Source: Streptomyces sp. NBC_00670
GTDB taxonomy: Bacteria; Actinomycetota; Actinomycetes; Streptomycetales; Streptomycetaceae
Assembly: GCF_036226765.1 (NCBI RefSeq)
Contig: NZ_CP109017.1
Location: 5,457,001 to 5,521,000, forward strand
DNA: 64,000 nt
Direction: 5' to 3'
Shown one piece after another: positions 1 to 8,997 of the stretch (position 1 is the stretch's first letter; each line of letters begins with the position of its first letter). The notes under the pieces were generated by a model. The model worked only from the letters and a program-made list of their open reading frames with translations. It made no database searches and was not told where the DNA came from. Both the position numbers and the translations under genes were made by a program.

Positions 1-696
1 GCCGCCCGCCACCCCGGCACGGCGCACGCGGCCCGCTGGACGGCGCTCGCCGACCGCCTCCCGCCCCACAGGGTCAACGCCGAGGGGGCGCTGGCCGAAT
101 GGGCGTACCCCGGCCTCGGCGACACCTACGACCACCGTCACCTCAGCCACCTCTACGGCGTCTGGCCCCTGGACGAGATCACCCCGTACGACACCCCCGC
201 GCTCGCCGCGGCGGCCCACCGCGCCCTGGAACTGCGCGGCACGGAGAACGACTCCGCCCACGGCCATCTGCACCACGCGTTGATCTCCGCCCGCCTCGCC
301 GACGCCGGCCGGACGGCCGACGCCCTCGCCCGCGTCCTTGGGGGCGACTACTTCCACGCCTCCCTGATGAGCGCGCACTACCCCCACCGTGACGTCTACA
401 ACGCCGACGCCGCCCACGCGCTGCCCGCCGTGCTGATCGAGATGCTCGTGCACTCCACCCCCGGCCGGCTGGTGCTGCTGCCCGCGCTCCCGGCGTCGTT
501 CCCGCGCGGTGAATTGCGGGGCGTCCGCACCCGGTTCGGCGCCGCGGTCGACGTGACCTGGACCCCCGAGGCCGCCACCGCCGTCGTACGCCCCACGCGC
601 ACCGGCCGTGTCGCACTCAGGACCCCCTCCGGCGCCGAGGACCTGGACCTCGTCGCCGGGGAGGACCGCGTCCTCACCCTGAGGAGGAGGCGGTGA
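1..696 (+). CDS. GH95-type alpha-L-fucosidase-like glycoside hydrolase, C-terminal part
   Basis: The gene enters from the left edge, so only about 231 C-terminal residues are visible. The segment DHRHLSHLYGVWPLD matches the conserved HRHLSHLYG block of glycoside hydrolase family 95 (1,2-alpha-L-fucosidases and related enzymes). It continues with the typical run of the (alpha/alpha)6 barrel (NDSAHGHLHHALISARLADAG) and a final beta-rich domain (LRGVRTRFGAAVDVTW). Such enzymes remove fucose or galactose from plant or host glycans. A secreted GH12 enzyme follows after 53 bases in the same direction, consistent with a polysaccharide-use cluster. Family call from motif recognition; substrate not determinable. 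Confidence 0.8.
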   Translation, partial: AARHPGTAHAARWTALADRLPPHRVNAEGALAEWAYPGLGDTYDHRHLSHLYGVWPLDEITPYDTPALAAAAHRALELRGTENDSAHGHLHHALISARLADAGRTADALARVLGGDYFHASLMSAHYPHRDVYNADAAHALPAVLIEMLVHSTPGRLVLLPALPASFPRGELRGVRTRFGAAVDVTWTPEAATAVVRPTRTGRVALRTPSGAEDLDLVAGEDRVLTLRRRR

Positions 697-749
697 CCGC
701 ACCGCACAAGTGAAGTCCGAGATCTCCCCCCACCCATGGAAGGACGACC

Positions 750-1466
750 ATGGCACCCACCCGCACACTGAAGCGGCTCACCACGGTGATACCGGCTTTC
801 GCACTCGCCCTCGGCGCGAGCATCGGCCTCGCCTCCGCCCCCGCCCAGGCCGCCGTCTGGAACTCCTGCGACCAGTGGGGCAACACCACGCTGAACGGCT
901 ACACGCTGTACAACAACATCTGGGGCTCCGGCGCCGGCAGCCAGTGCGTCTGGGCCAACTCCGGCACGAACTGGGGCGTGTGGGCGGACCACCCGGGCAC
1001 CGGTGGCATCAAGTCGTACCCCAACAGCAAGAAGGTGATCAACAAGTCGATCACCTCGCTGGGTTCGCTCAGCAGCAGCTACCACGTGAGCGTGCCGTCG
1101 TCCGGCGCGTACAACACGTCGTACGACATCTGGGACACCGACTACGACTACGAGATCATGCTCTGGGTCAACAGGACCGGAGCCGTCGGCCCGCTCGGCA
1201 CCTCGCAGGGCAACCTGACGCTCGGCGGACACACCTGGACCGTCTACAAGGGCAACAACGGCGCCAACGAGGTGTTCTCCTTCGTCCGCACCTCGAACTC
1301 CACCTCGGGGACGGTCGACATCCTGCCCCTCCTGAAGTGGATCAAGGACACCAAGGGCTGGTTCGGCAACGAGACCATCGGGGACGTGCAGTTCGGCTAC
1401 GAGATCACGTCCTCTCCCGGCGGACTGGACTTCGTCACCAACAACCTGACGGTCAGCGGCGGCTGA
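750..1466 (+). CDS. Secreted GH12 endo-beta-1,4-glucanase / xyloglucanase
   Basis: A 238-residue protein with an export signal: a basic start (TRTLKR), a hydrophobic core and an AQA-AVW cleavage site near residue 34. The mature part is a single GH12 beta-jelly-roll domain. The nucleophile block YDYEIMLWV places Glu135, and GDVQFGYEITS near the end places the acid/base Glu218. GH12 enzymes hydrolyse beta-1,4-glucan or xyloglucan outside the cell. No carbohydrate-binding module is attached. The ATG is preceded by GGAAGGA at good spacing. A convergent LacI regulator lies just downstream, and a shared hairpin separates the two genes. Confidence 0.9.
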   Translation: MAPTRTLKRLTTVIPAFALALGASIGLASAPAQAAVWNSCDQWGNTTLNGYTLYNNIWGSGAGSQCVWANSGTNWGVWADHPGTGGIKSYPNSKKVINKSITSLGSLSSSYHVSVPSSGAYNTSYDIWDTDYDYEIMLWVNRTGAVGPLGTSQGNLTLGGHTWTVYKGNNGANEVFSFVRTSNSTSGTVDILPLLKWIKDTKGWFGNETIGDVQFGYEITSSPGGLDFVTNNLTVSGG

Positions 1467-1486
1467 GCGACTCCGCAGGGGAAGGG

Positions 1487-1517
1487 CGGGGCCGGTCCGT
1501 GCGGCGGGCCGGCCCCG
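1487..1517. terminator. Bidirectional terminator hairpin between convergent genes
   Basis: Perfect 9-bp stem CGGGGCCGG / CCGGCCCCG with a 13-base loop, lying between the stop codons of the convergent GH12 and LacI genes. There is no T-run, as is common in Streptomyces. Confidence 0.7.
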
Positions 1518-1519
1518 CG

Positions 1520-2533
1520 TCAGGACACGGACGGCGCCGGACCGGTGCTCGCCCGCACGGTCAACTCCGGTGCCAGGAGGACGACCTCGTCCTCGTCCCG
1601 GCCCTCCAGCTTGGCGACGAGCCGGTCCACCGCCCGGCGCCCCATCTCCTGCGCCGGGATGGCGACGGCCGTCAGCCGCACCGAGGCCTGCACGGCGACC
1701 TGGTCCGGACAGACGGCGATCACCGAGACGTCCTCCGGCACGGCCCGCCCCTGCTGCCGCAACAGGGCAAGGAGCGGCTCCACCGCGGACTCGTTCTGCA
1801 CCACGAACCCCGAGGTGCCCGGCCGCTCGTCGAAGATCCGGGCCAGGGTCACGGCCATCGCGTCGTACCCGCCCTCGCACGGCCGGTGCAGCATCCGCAG
1901 CCCCAGCTCGCCCGCGCGGGTGCGCAGCCCGTCGAGCGTGCGCTCCGCGAACCCGGTGTGCCGCTCGTAGACGGCCGCCGCCTCACCGATGACAGCGATG
2001 TCACGGTGCCCGAGCATCGCGAGGTGCTCCACGCACAGGGCGCCGGTGGCCGTGAAGTCGAGGTCGACGCAGGTGAGCCCGGTGGCGTCGGCGGGCAGCC
2101 CGATGAGCACGGAGGGCTGCCCGGACTCGCGCAGCAACGGCAGCCGCTCGTCGTCGAGTTCGACGTCCATCAGGATCATGGCGTCCGCGAGCCCGCTGCC
2201 GGTGACGCGCCGGACGGCGTCCGGGCCCTCCTCGCCGGTCAGCAGCAGGACGTCGTAGCCGTGGGCGCGGGCGGTGGTGGCGACCGCGATGGCGATCTCC
2301 ATCATCACCGGCACGTACATGTCGGTGCGCAGCGGGACCATCAGCGCGATGATGTTCGACCGGCTGCTCGCCAGGGCCCGCGCACCGGCGTTGGGGTGGT
2401 AGCCCAGCTCCCGGATGGACTCCTCGACCCGCTGCCGGGTCCCCGAGGAGATCGACCGCTTGCCGCTGAGGACGTAGCTCACGGTACTCGCCGACACTCC
2501 GGCATGCTGGGCGACCTCGGCGAGGGTGACCAT
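1520..2533 (-). CDS. LacI-family transcriptional regulator
   Basis: About 337 residues. The N-terminal helix-turn-helix (VTLAEVAQHAGVSASTVSYV, then the hinge NAGARALASSRS) is followed by a periplasmic-binding-like effector domain (IIALMVPLRTDMYVPVMMEI and onward). The start at 2533 is preferred over an in-frame ATG at 2545 because a GGAGG sits five bases before it and LacI proteins usually begin close to VTL. It probably represses sugar-use genes, plausibly the GH95/GH12 genes beside it, and itself, since two matching palindromes lie upstream. The ligand cannot be read from the sequence. Confidence 0.9.
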   Translation of the reverse strand: MVTLAEVAQHAGVSASTVSYVLSGKRSISSGTRQRVEESIRELGYHPNAGARALASSRSNIIALMVPLRTDMYVPVMMEIAIAVATTARAHGYDVLLLTGEEGPDAVRRVTGSGLADAMILMDVELDDERLPLLRESGQPSVLIGLPADATGLTCVDLDFTATGALCVEHLAMLGHRDIAVIGEAAAVYERHTGFAERTLDGLRTRAGELGLRMLHRPCEGGYDAMAVTLARIFDERPGTSGFVVQNESAVEPLLALLRQQGRAVPEDVSVIAVCPDQVAVQASVRLTAVAIPAQEMGRRAVDRLVAKLEGRDEDEVVLLAPELTVRASTGPAPSVS

Positions 2534-2549
2534 CCGGTCCTCCATGAGG

Positions 2550-2561
2550 CGAAGCGCTTCG
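2550..2561. promoter_or_regulatory. LacI-type operator, proximal
   Basis: Perfect palindrome CGAAGCGCTTCG, 17 bases before the chosen LacI start. The central CGCG/GCGC-type symmetry is typical of LacI-family operators, so autoregulation is likely. Confidence 0.7.
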
Positions 2562-2637
2562 ACAGCGCGAGAAGAATGAACAAGGGCAGGCAGTCTGCCC
2601 AGACCCTAACTGTCGGCGCCCCCACTGTCCACACCAG

Positions 2638-2651
2638 TCGAAGCGCTTCGA
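2638..2651. promoter_or_regulatory. LacI-type operator, distal
   Basis: Perfect 14-bp palindrome TCGAAGCGCTTCGA, sharing the 12-bp core with the site at 2550. The centres are 89 bp apart. It lies in the divergent region between the LacI and acyl-CoA dehydrogenase genes (2534-2846), which otherwise shows no gene. Confidence 0.7.
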
Positions 2652-2846
2652 CTTCCGTGGACGCGCCCGGTAAGGGGCGCGGGACCGTGTTGTCCAACGG
2701 GGGGCGAGAAAAGCCGAAGACCCACCCATCGGCCCACCCCCACTGGTGCCCCCCGGACAAACCGGGTACATACGATCGAGTAACCCCGCACACCACGGAC
2801 AGCCGACACATCAACCCCACACCCACTCCGCGGCGAGGTGACCGCC

Positions 2847-4808
2847 ATGTCCGCAGCACCCCCCACCCCCCAGACCCCCACCCCCCGACAACCCACCGTC
2901 ACCGAAGCCGAAGCCCGCCGCGTAGCGGAAGCCGCCCGAGAACAGAACTGGCACAAACCCAGCTTCGCCAAGGAACTCTTCCTCGGCCGCTTCCGCCTCG
3001 ACCTCATCCACCCGCACCCCACCCCCACCCCCGAGGCCACCACCCGCGGCGAGGACTTCCTCGCCCGCCTCCGCACGTTCTGCGAGAGCGACGTCGACTC
3101 CGCCCGCATCGAACGCGAGGCCCGCATCCCCGACGAGACCGTACGCGGCCTCAAGGAACTCGGCGCCCTCGGCATGAAGATCGACACCAAGTACGGCGGC
3201 CTCGGCCTCACCCAGGTGTACTACAACAAGGCGCTCGCCCTCGCCGGTTCGGCGAGCCCGGCGATCGGCGCACTGCTCTCCGCGCACCAGTCGATCGGCG
3301 TACCCCAGCCGCTCAAACTGTTCGGCACCGACGAGCAGAAGGAACGCTTCCTCCCGCGCTGCGCCCGTACCGACATCTCCGCCTTCCTGCTGACCGAACC
3401 CGACGTCGGCTCCGACCCGGCCCGCCTGGCCACCCGCGCGGTCCCGGACGGCGACGACTACGTGCTGGACGGCGTGAAGCTGTGGACCACCAACGGCGTC
3501 GTCGCCGACCTGCTCGTCGTCATGGCCCGCGTGCCCGCCTCCGAGGGCCACAAGGGCGGCATCACCGCGTTCGTCGTGGAGGCCGACTCCGAGGGCGTCA
3601 CCGTCGAGAACCGCAACGCCTTCATGGGCCTGCGCGGCCTGGAGAACGGCGTCACCCGCTTCCACCAGGTCCGGGTGCCCGCCGCCAACCGCATCGGCCC
3701 CGAGGGCGCCGGCCTCAGGATCGCGCTGACCACCCTCAACACCGGGCGGCTCTCGCTGCCCGCCATGTGCGCGGGCGCCGGCAAGTGGTGCCTGAAGATC
3801 GCCCGCGAGTGGTCGGCCGTCCGCGAGCAGTGGGGCCGCCCGGTGGCGTACCACGAGGCGGTCGGCGCGAAGATCTCCTTCATCGCGGCGACGAGCTTCG
3901 CCCTGGAGGCCGTCGTGGACCTCGCCAGTCAGATGGCCGACGAGGACCGCAACGACATCCGCATCGAGGCCGCCCTCGCCAAGCTGTACGGCTCCGAGAT
4001 GGCCTGTCTGATGGCCGACGAGCTGGTCCAGATCCGCGGCGGCCGCGGCTTCGAGACCGCCGACTCGCTGCGCGCCCGCGGCGAACGCGGGGTGCCCGCC
4101 GAGCAGATGCTGCGCGACCTGCGCATCAACCGCATCTTCGAGGGCTCGACCGAGATCATGCACCTGCTGATCGCGCGCGAGGCCGTCGACGCGCACCTGT
4201 CGGTCGCCGGTGACCTCATCGACCCCGACAAGTCCCTGTCCGACAAGGCGAGGGCAGGCGCCAACGCCGGGGTCTTCTACGCCAAGTGGCTGCCCAGGCT
4301 CGTCGCGGGCCCCGGCCAACTGCCGCGCTCGTACACCGAGTTCCACCCGCCGGGGCACCTGGACCTGTCGGCTCACCTGCGGTACGTCGAGCGCTGCGCG
4401 CGCAAGCTGGCCCGCTCCACGTTCTACGCGATGTCCCGCTGGCAGGGCCGCATGGAGACCAAGCAGGGCTTCCTCGGCCGCATCGTGGACATCGGCGCGG
4501 AACTGTTCGCGATGAGCGCGGCGTGCGTCCGCGCGGAGTGGCTGCGGGCTGAGGGCGACCACGGCCGGGAGGCCTACCAGCTCGCCGACGCGTTCTGCCG
4601 GCAGGCCCGGCTGCGCGTCGAGGAGCTGTTCGGCCGGCTGTGGGCCAACACCGACGACCTCGACCGGCGCGTGGTGAAACAGGTGCTGTCCGGGGCGTAC
4701 GAGTGGCTGGAGGAGGGCGTGGTCGACCCCTCGACCGAGGGCGCCTGGATCGCCGACGCCACGCCGGGACCGTCTCAGCGGGAGAACGTCCGCAGGCCGT
4801 TTTGCTGA
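2847..4808 (+). CDS. Acyl-CoA dehydrogenase with long C-terminal extension
   Basis: About 653 residues, longer than the roughly 380 of short- and medium-chain enzymes. The acyl-CoA dehydrogenase domains come in order: N-terminal helical (LKELGALGMKIDTKYGGLGL), middle beta (AFLLTEPDVGSDPARLATRA, KLWTTNG) and C-terminal FAD-binding helical (QWGRPVAYHEAVGAKI, IRGGRGFE, NRIFEGSTEIMHLLIAREA). A further 200 residues of helical extension resemble VLCAD/ACAD9-type enzymes. It catalyses flavin-dependent alpha,beta-desaturation of acyl-CoA. The first 25 residues are Pro/Thr-rich. ATG 2847 is chosen because GAGG lies 8 bases upstream; a GTG nine bases earlier is possible. Substrate length is unknown. 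Confidence 0.9.
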   Translation: MSAAPPTPQTPTPRQPTVTEAEARRVAEAAREQNWHKPSFAKELFLGRFRLDLIHPHPTPTPEATTRGEDFLARLRTFCESDVDSARIEREARIPDETVRGLKELGALGMKIDTKYGGLGLTQVYYNKALALAGSASPAIGALLSAHQSIGVPQPLKLFGTDEQKERFLPRCARTDISAFLLTEPDVGSDPARLATRAVPDGDDYVLDGVKLWTTNGVVADLLVVMARVPASEGHKGGITAFVVEADSEGVTVENRNAFMGLRGLENGVTRFHQVRVPAANRIGPEGAGLRIALTTLNTGRLSLPAMCAGAGKWCLKIAREWSAVREQWGRPVAYHEAVGAKISFIAATSFALEAVVDLASQMADEDRNDIRIEAALAKLYGSEMACLMADELVQIRGGRGFETADSLRARGERGVPAEQMLRDLRINRIFEGSTEIMHLLIAREAVDAHLSVAGDLIDPDKSLSDKARAGANAGVFYAKWLPRLVAGPGQLPRSYTEFHPPGHLDLSAHLRYVERCARKLARSTFYAMSRWQGRMETKQGFLGRIVDIGAELFAMSAACVRAEWLRAEGDHGREAYQLADAFCRQARLRVEELFGRLWANTDDLDRRVVKQVLSGAYEWLEEGVVDPSTEGAWIADATPGPSQRENVRRPFC

Positions 4809-4925
4809 CCGGCTCCCCGCCGCGGGGCCGTGCGCGCCCCGCGGCACAGCCGCCGTCGTCACGGACCGGTCCCCCCTTCGGGGGCGCGGTCCCCCCGCCC
4901 GGCCCCTTGCGGCCACAATGGGGGG

Positions 4926-6182
4926 ATGAGCGACAGTCCAGCCCCCCTCGCCGATCCGCATCTCGTCTTCGACCCCGTCGACGGAGTACGGGATGTGGTG
5001 ATCCTCGGTTCCACCGGCTCGATCGGGACCCAGGCCATCGACCTCGTGCTGCGCCACCCCGACCGCTTCCGGGTGACCGCGCTGTCCGCCGCCGGCGGGC
5101 GGGTCGCACTGCTCGCCGAGCAGGCCCGCCGCCTGCGGGTGCGCACCGTCGCCGTCGCCCGCGAGGACGTCGTCCCCGCGCTGCGCGAGGCGCTGGCGGC
5201 CGAGTACGGGGCCGGGGAACCGCTGCCCGAGCTGCTCACCGGGGCGGACGCGGCCACCGAGCTGGCCCGCTCCGAGTGCCACACCGTGCTCAACGGCATC
5301 ACCGGTTCCATCGGGCTCGCCCCCACCCTCGCCGCCCTGGAGGCGGGCCGCACGCTCGCGCTCGCCAACAAGGAGTCGCTCATCGTGGGCGGCCCGCTGG
5401 TGAAGGCGCTCGCGAAGCCGGGGCAGATCATCCCGGTCGACTCGGAGCACGCGGCGCTCTTCCAGGCGCTCGCCGCCGGCACGCGCGCCCAGGTGCGCAA
5501 GCTCGTCGTCACCGCCTCCGGGGGCCCCTTCCGCGGCCGTACGAAGGCGGAGCTGGCGGACGTCACCCCGGCCGAGGCGCTGGCGCACCCCACCTGGGCG
5601 ATGGGCCCGGTCATCACCGTCAACTCGGCGACGCTCGTCAACAAGGGGCTGGAGGTGATCGAGGCGCACCTCCTCTACGACATTCCCTTCGCTCGGATTG
5701 AGGTGGTCGTGCACCCCCAGTCGTATGTTCACTCGATGGTCGAGTTCACGGACGGCTCCACGCTCGCGCAGGCGACTCCCCCCGACATGCGGGGACCGAT
5801 CGCCGTCGGTCTCGGCTGGCCCGAACGGGTGCCGGACGCCGCGCCCGCCTTCGACTGGAGCACGGCCTCGACCTGGGAGTTCTTCCCGCTGGACACCGAG
5901 GCCTTCCCCTCCGTCGGGCTCGCCCGGCACGTCGGTGAACTCGCGGGCACGGCTCCGGCGGTGTTCAATGCCGCGAACGAGGAGTGCGTCGACGCGTTCC
6001 TCGCCGGCACCCTGCCGTTCAACGGCATCATGGAGACGGTCATCAGGGTGGTCGAGGAGCACGGCACACCGCGGACGGGAACTTCCCTGACCGTCGCGGA
6101 CGTCCTCGAGGCGGAGACCTGGGCACGCGCCCGGGCCAGGGAACTGACAGCACAGACGGCGACCGCGGAGGCCCGTGCATGA
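4926..6182 (+). CDS. dxr: 1-deoxy-D-xylulose 5-phosphate reductoisomerase
   Basis: A 418-residue enzyme of the MEP isoprenoid pathway that converts DXP to MEP with NADPH. The Rossmann motif GSTGSIGTQ is at residues 28-36. The catalytic and metal-site blocks are present: ANKESLIVGG, SEHAALFQ, TASGGPFRG, HPQSYVHSMVEF and NAANEECVDAFL. The start is ATG 4926, after a run of G residues. The stop overlaps the rseP start (ATGA), so the two are translationally coupled. ispG of the same pathway follows rseP. Confidence 0.97.
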   Translation: MSDSPAPLADPHLVFDPVDGVRDVVILGSTGSIGTQAIDLVLRHPDRFRVTALSAAGGRVALLAEQARRLRVRTVAVAREDVVPALREALAAEYGAGEPLPELLTGADAATELARSECHTVLNGITGSIGLAPTLAALEAGRTLALANKESLIVGGPLVKALAKPGQIIPVDSEHAALFQALAAGTRAQVRKLVVTASGGPFRGRTKAELADVTPAEALAHPTWAMGPVITVNSATLVNKGLEVIEAHLLYDIPFARIEVVVHPQSYVHSMVEFTDGSTLAQATPPDMRGPIAVGLGWPERVPDAAPAFDWSTASTWEFFPLDTEAFPSVGLARHVGELAGTAPAVFNAANEECVDAFLAGTLPFNGIMETVIRVVEEHGTPRTGTSLTVADVLEAETWARARARELTAQTATAEARA

Positions 6183-7483
6183 CGACACTGATGATGATCC
6201 TCGGCATAGTCGTCTTCGCGGTCGGGCTGCTGATCTCCATCGCCTGGCACGAACTGGGCCACCTGTCGACGGCCAAGATGTTCGGCATCCGCGTCCCGCA
6301 GTACATGGTCGGCTTCGGCCCGACCATCTGGTCGCGGAAGAAGGGCGACACCGAGTACGGCGTCAAGGCCGTCCCGCTCGGCGGCTACATCCGCATGATC
6401 GGCATGTTCCCGCCCGGACCCGACGGCCGGGTCGAGGCCCGCTCCACCTCCCCGTGGCGGGGCATGATCGAGGACGCCCGCGAACAGTCCTTCGAGGAAC
6501 TGCAGCCCGGCGACGAGAAGCGGCTGTTCTACACCCGGGCCCCGTGGAAGCGCGTCATCGTGATGTTCGCGGGCCCCTTCATGAACCTGATCCTCGCGGT
6601 CGCGGTGTTCCTCGGCGTGATGATGACCTTCGGCGTCCAGGACCAGACCACCACCGTCAGCAAGGTCTCCGACTGCGTCATCCAGCAGAGCGAGAACCGC
6701 ACCAAGTGCGCCAAGGACGACCCCGACGCCCCCGCCAAGGCGGCCGGACTCCGGCCCGGCGACAAGATCGTTGGGTTCAACGGCACCGAGATCAAGGACT
6801 GGTCGGTCCTCCAGAACGACATCCGGGACAACCCCGCCAAGGACGTCACGATCACCGTCGAGCGCGAGGGACAGCAGATCGATCTGCACGCGCACCTGAT
6901 AAGGAACCAGGTCAGCAAGACCGACGGGGACGGCGGCTACGTCCAGGGCGAGTACGTGTACGCCGGCTTCCTCGGCTTCACCCCCGCCACCGGCATCGTC
7001 AAGCAGTCGTTCGGCCAGTCCTTCGCGCGCATGGGCGACATGATGGAGAACGGCGTCGAGTCGCTGGTCGCGCTGCCCGGCAAGATCCCGGCCCTGTGGG
7101 ACGCCGCCTTCGGCGACGGACCGCGCGAGGCGGACTCCCCGATGGGCGTCGTCGGCGCCGCCCGGGTCGGCGGCGAGGTGTTCACCCTGGACATCCCGCC
7201 CTCCCAGCAGATCGCGATGATGCTGCTGCTCGTGGCCGGGTTCAACCTCTCGCTGTTCCTGTTCAACATGCTCCCGCTGCTCCCGCTCGACGGCGGGCAC
7301 ATCGCGGGCGCCCTGTGGGAGTCGCTGCGCCGCAATCTGGCGCGGGTGCTGCGCCGCCCCGACCCGGGCCCGTTCGACGTGGCCAAGCTGATGCCGGTGG
7401 CGTACGTGGTGGCGGGGATCTTCCTCTGCTTCACCGCGCTGGTGCTCGTCGCGGACGTCGTCAACCCGGTGAAAATCTCCTAG
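6179..7483 (+). CDS. rseP: Site-2 intramembrane metalloprotease (RseP/Rip1 family)
   Basis: A 434-residue M50 protease. The zinc motif HELGH lies in the first transmembrane helix (SIAWHELGHLSTAKMFG), followed by the typical PLGGYIRMIGMF loop. A central PDZ domain covers AAGLRPGDKIVGFNG to about IRDNPAKDVTITVERE. The C-terminal membrane part carries the second metal ligand in NMLPLLPLDGGHI. The enzyme cleaves membrane proteins such as anti-sigma factors within the bilayer. It starts inside the dxr stop codon. The dxr-rseP-ispG order is conserved in actinobacteria. Confidence 0.96.
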   Translation: MTTLMMILGIVVFAVGLLISIAWHELGHLSTAKMFGIRVPQYMVGFGPTIWSRKKGDTEYGVKAVPLGGYIRMIGMFPPGPDGRVEARSTSPWRGMIEDAREQSFEELQPGDEKRLFYTRAPWKRVIVMFAGPFMNLILAVAVFLGVMMTFGVQDQTTTVSKVSDCVIQQSENRTKCAKDDPDAPAKAAGLRPGDKIVGFNGTEIKDWSVLQNDIRDNPAKDVTITVEREGQQIDLHAHLIRNQVSKTDGDGGYVQGEYVYAGFLGFTPATGIVKQSFGQSFARMGDMMENGVESLVALPGKIPALWDAAFGDGPREADSPMGVVGAARVGGEVFTLDIPPSQQIAMMLLLVAGFNLSLFLFNMLPLLPLDGGHIAGALWESLRRNLARVLRRPDPGPFDVAKLMPVAYVVAGIFLCFTALVLVADVVNPVKIS

Positions 7484-7498
7484 ACACCTCCCGTTGGC

Positions 7499-7529
7499 GG
7501 TGGCCGGGCGCCGTGGGTGCCCGGCCACC
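7499..7529 (+). terminator. Terminator hairpin after rseP
   Basis: Perfect 11-bp stem GGTGGCCGGGC / GCCCGGCCACC with a 9-base loop, 16 bases after the rseP stop. It suggests ispG has its own promoter. Confidence 0.7.
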
Positions 7530-7614
7530 ATCCGAAGGGTTGGTTTACGGACCGTGATGTGCTGACGCGCCCGGCGGTGCCGTAATCTCGGGGTCTGGAT
7601 CCCGTCGCTCCGGG

Positions 7615-7639
7615 ACCGGACCGGACCGGACCGGATCGG
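7615..7639 (+). repeat. ACCGG tandem repeat upstream of ispG
   Basis: Five near-identical copies of a 5-bp unit (ACCGG, last copy ATCGG) in the rseP-ispG gap, close to where an ispG promoter would be expected. Function unknown. Confidence 0.6.
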
Positions 7640-7722
7640 ATGTGACCGGCCCGGCACAGGACCGGCCCCGCCCCGACGCGGATCCGCACCTTGGTGATCC
7701 ACGACTTGGGGTTGCACAGCAG

Positions 7723-8880
7723 ATGACTGCGATTTCTCTCGGCATGCCGTCCGTTCCGACCAAACTCGCCGAACGCCGCAAGAGCCGGCAGATCCAGGTC
7801 GGAACCGTGCCGGTCGGCGGGGACGCACCCGTCTCCGTGCAGTCGATGACGACGACCCGGACCTCCGACATCGGCGCCACGCTCCAGCAGATCGCGGAGC
7901 TGACCGCCTCCGGCTGCCAGATCGTCCGCGTCGCCTGTCCCACGCAGGACGACGCCGACGCGCTGGCGACCATCGCGCGCAAGTCGCAGATCCCGGTCAT
8001 CGCGGACATCCACTTCCAGCCCAAGTACGTCTTCGCCGCCATCGAGGCCGGCTGCGCGGCCGTCCGCGTCAACCCGGGCAACATCAAGCAGTTCGACGAC
8101 AAGGTCAAGGAGATCGCCAAGGCGGCCAAGGACCACGGCACGCCGATCCGCATCGGCGTCAACGCGGGCTCCCTGGACCGCCGGCTGCTCCAGAAGTACG
8201 GCAAGGCGACCCCGGAGGCTCTCGTGGAGTCGGCGCTGTGGGAGGCGTCCCTCTTCGAGGAGCACGACTTCCGGGACATCAAGATCTCGGTCAAGCACAA
8301 CGACCCGGTCGTGATGATCGAGGCCTACCGGCAGCTCGCCGAGGCCTGCGAGTACCCGCTCCACCTCGGCGTCACCGAGGCCGGCCCCGCCTTCCAGGGC
8401 ACCATCAAGTCGGCCGTCGCCTTCGGCGCGCTGCTCTCCCAGGGCATCGGCGACACCATCCGCGTCTCCCTCTCGGCCCCGCCCGCCGAGGAGGTCAAGG
8501 TCGGACTGCAGATCCTGGAGTCCCTCGGCCTGAAGGAGCGCGGCCTGGAGATCGTCTCCTGCCCCTCCTGCGGGCGGGCGCAGGTGGACGTCTACAAGCT
8601 GGCCGAGGAGGTCACGGCGGGCCTGGAGGGCATGGAGGTCCCGCTGCGCGTCGCGGTCATGGGCTGCGTCGTCAACGGGCCCGGCGAGGCCCGCGAGGCC
8701 GACCTGGGGGTGGCCTCCGGCAACGGCAAGGGGCAGATCTTCGTCAAGGGCGAGGTCATCAAGACCGTCCCCGAGTCCAAGATCGTCGAGACCCTCATCG
8801 ACGAGGCCATGAAGCTGGCCGAGCAGATGGAGTCCGCCGGCACCGCCTCCGGCGAGCCGTCCGTCACCGTCGCCGGCTGA
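7723..8880 (+). CDS. ispG: 4-hydroxy-3-methylbut-2-enyl diphosphate synthase (flavodoxin)
   Basis: A 385-residue iron-sulfur enzyme (GcpE) that converts MEcPP to HMBPP in the MEP pathway. The TIM-barrel half includes VQSMTTTRTSD, ADIHFQPKY, VRVNPGNIK and GVTEAGPA. The [4Fe-4S] cysteines are seen in SCPSCGRAQVDVY and MGCVVNGPGEA. The length matches the bacterial family. ATG 7723 gives the usual N-terminus, although its ribosome-binding site is weak. A hairpin follows the gene. Confidence 0.97.
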   Translation: MTAISLGMPSVPTKLAERRKSRQIQVGTVPVGGDAPVSVQSMTTTRTSDIGATLQQIAELTASGCQIVRVACPTQDDADALATIARKSQIPVIADIHFQPKYVFAAIEAGCAAVRVNPGNIKQFDDKVKEIAKAAKDHGTPIRIGVNAGSLDRRLLQKYGKATPEALVESALWEASLFEEHDFRDIKISVKHNDPVVMIEAYRQLAEACEYPLHLGVTEAGPAFQGTIKSAVAFGALLSQGIGDTIRVSLSAPPAEEVKVGLQILESLGLKERGLEIVSCPSCGRAQVDVYKLAEEVTAGLEGMEVPLRVAVMGCVVNGPGEAREADLGVASGNGKGQIFVKGEVIKTVPESKIVETLIDEAMKLAEQMESAGTASGEPSVTVAG

Positions 8881-8903
8881 CCGGCACCACCGAGGTTCAC
8901 CGC

Positions 8904-8937
8904 ACGCCGCCCGGGGGCAGCCACCACCGGGCGGCGT
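8904..8937 (+). terminator. Terminator hairpin after ispG
   Basis: Perfect 11-bp stem ACGCCGCCCGG / CCGGGCGGCGT with a 12-base loop, 23 bases after the ispG stop and before the next promoter region. Confidence 0.7.
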
Positions 8938-8997
8938 CGCACATGCCCGCCAGGTACAGTGCGAAAATCAGTAGATCCAAGGGTGAGGCATCCGCAC

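Noticed and set aside
2811..6188. 1125-residue open frame antisense to the acyl-CoA dehydrogenase and dxr genes
   Set aside because: It spans two unambiguous genes on the plus strand and has no recognisable domain; high GC3 on one strand produces such frames.
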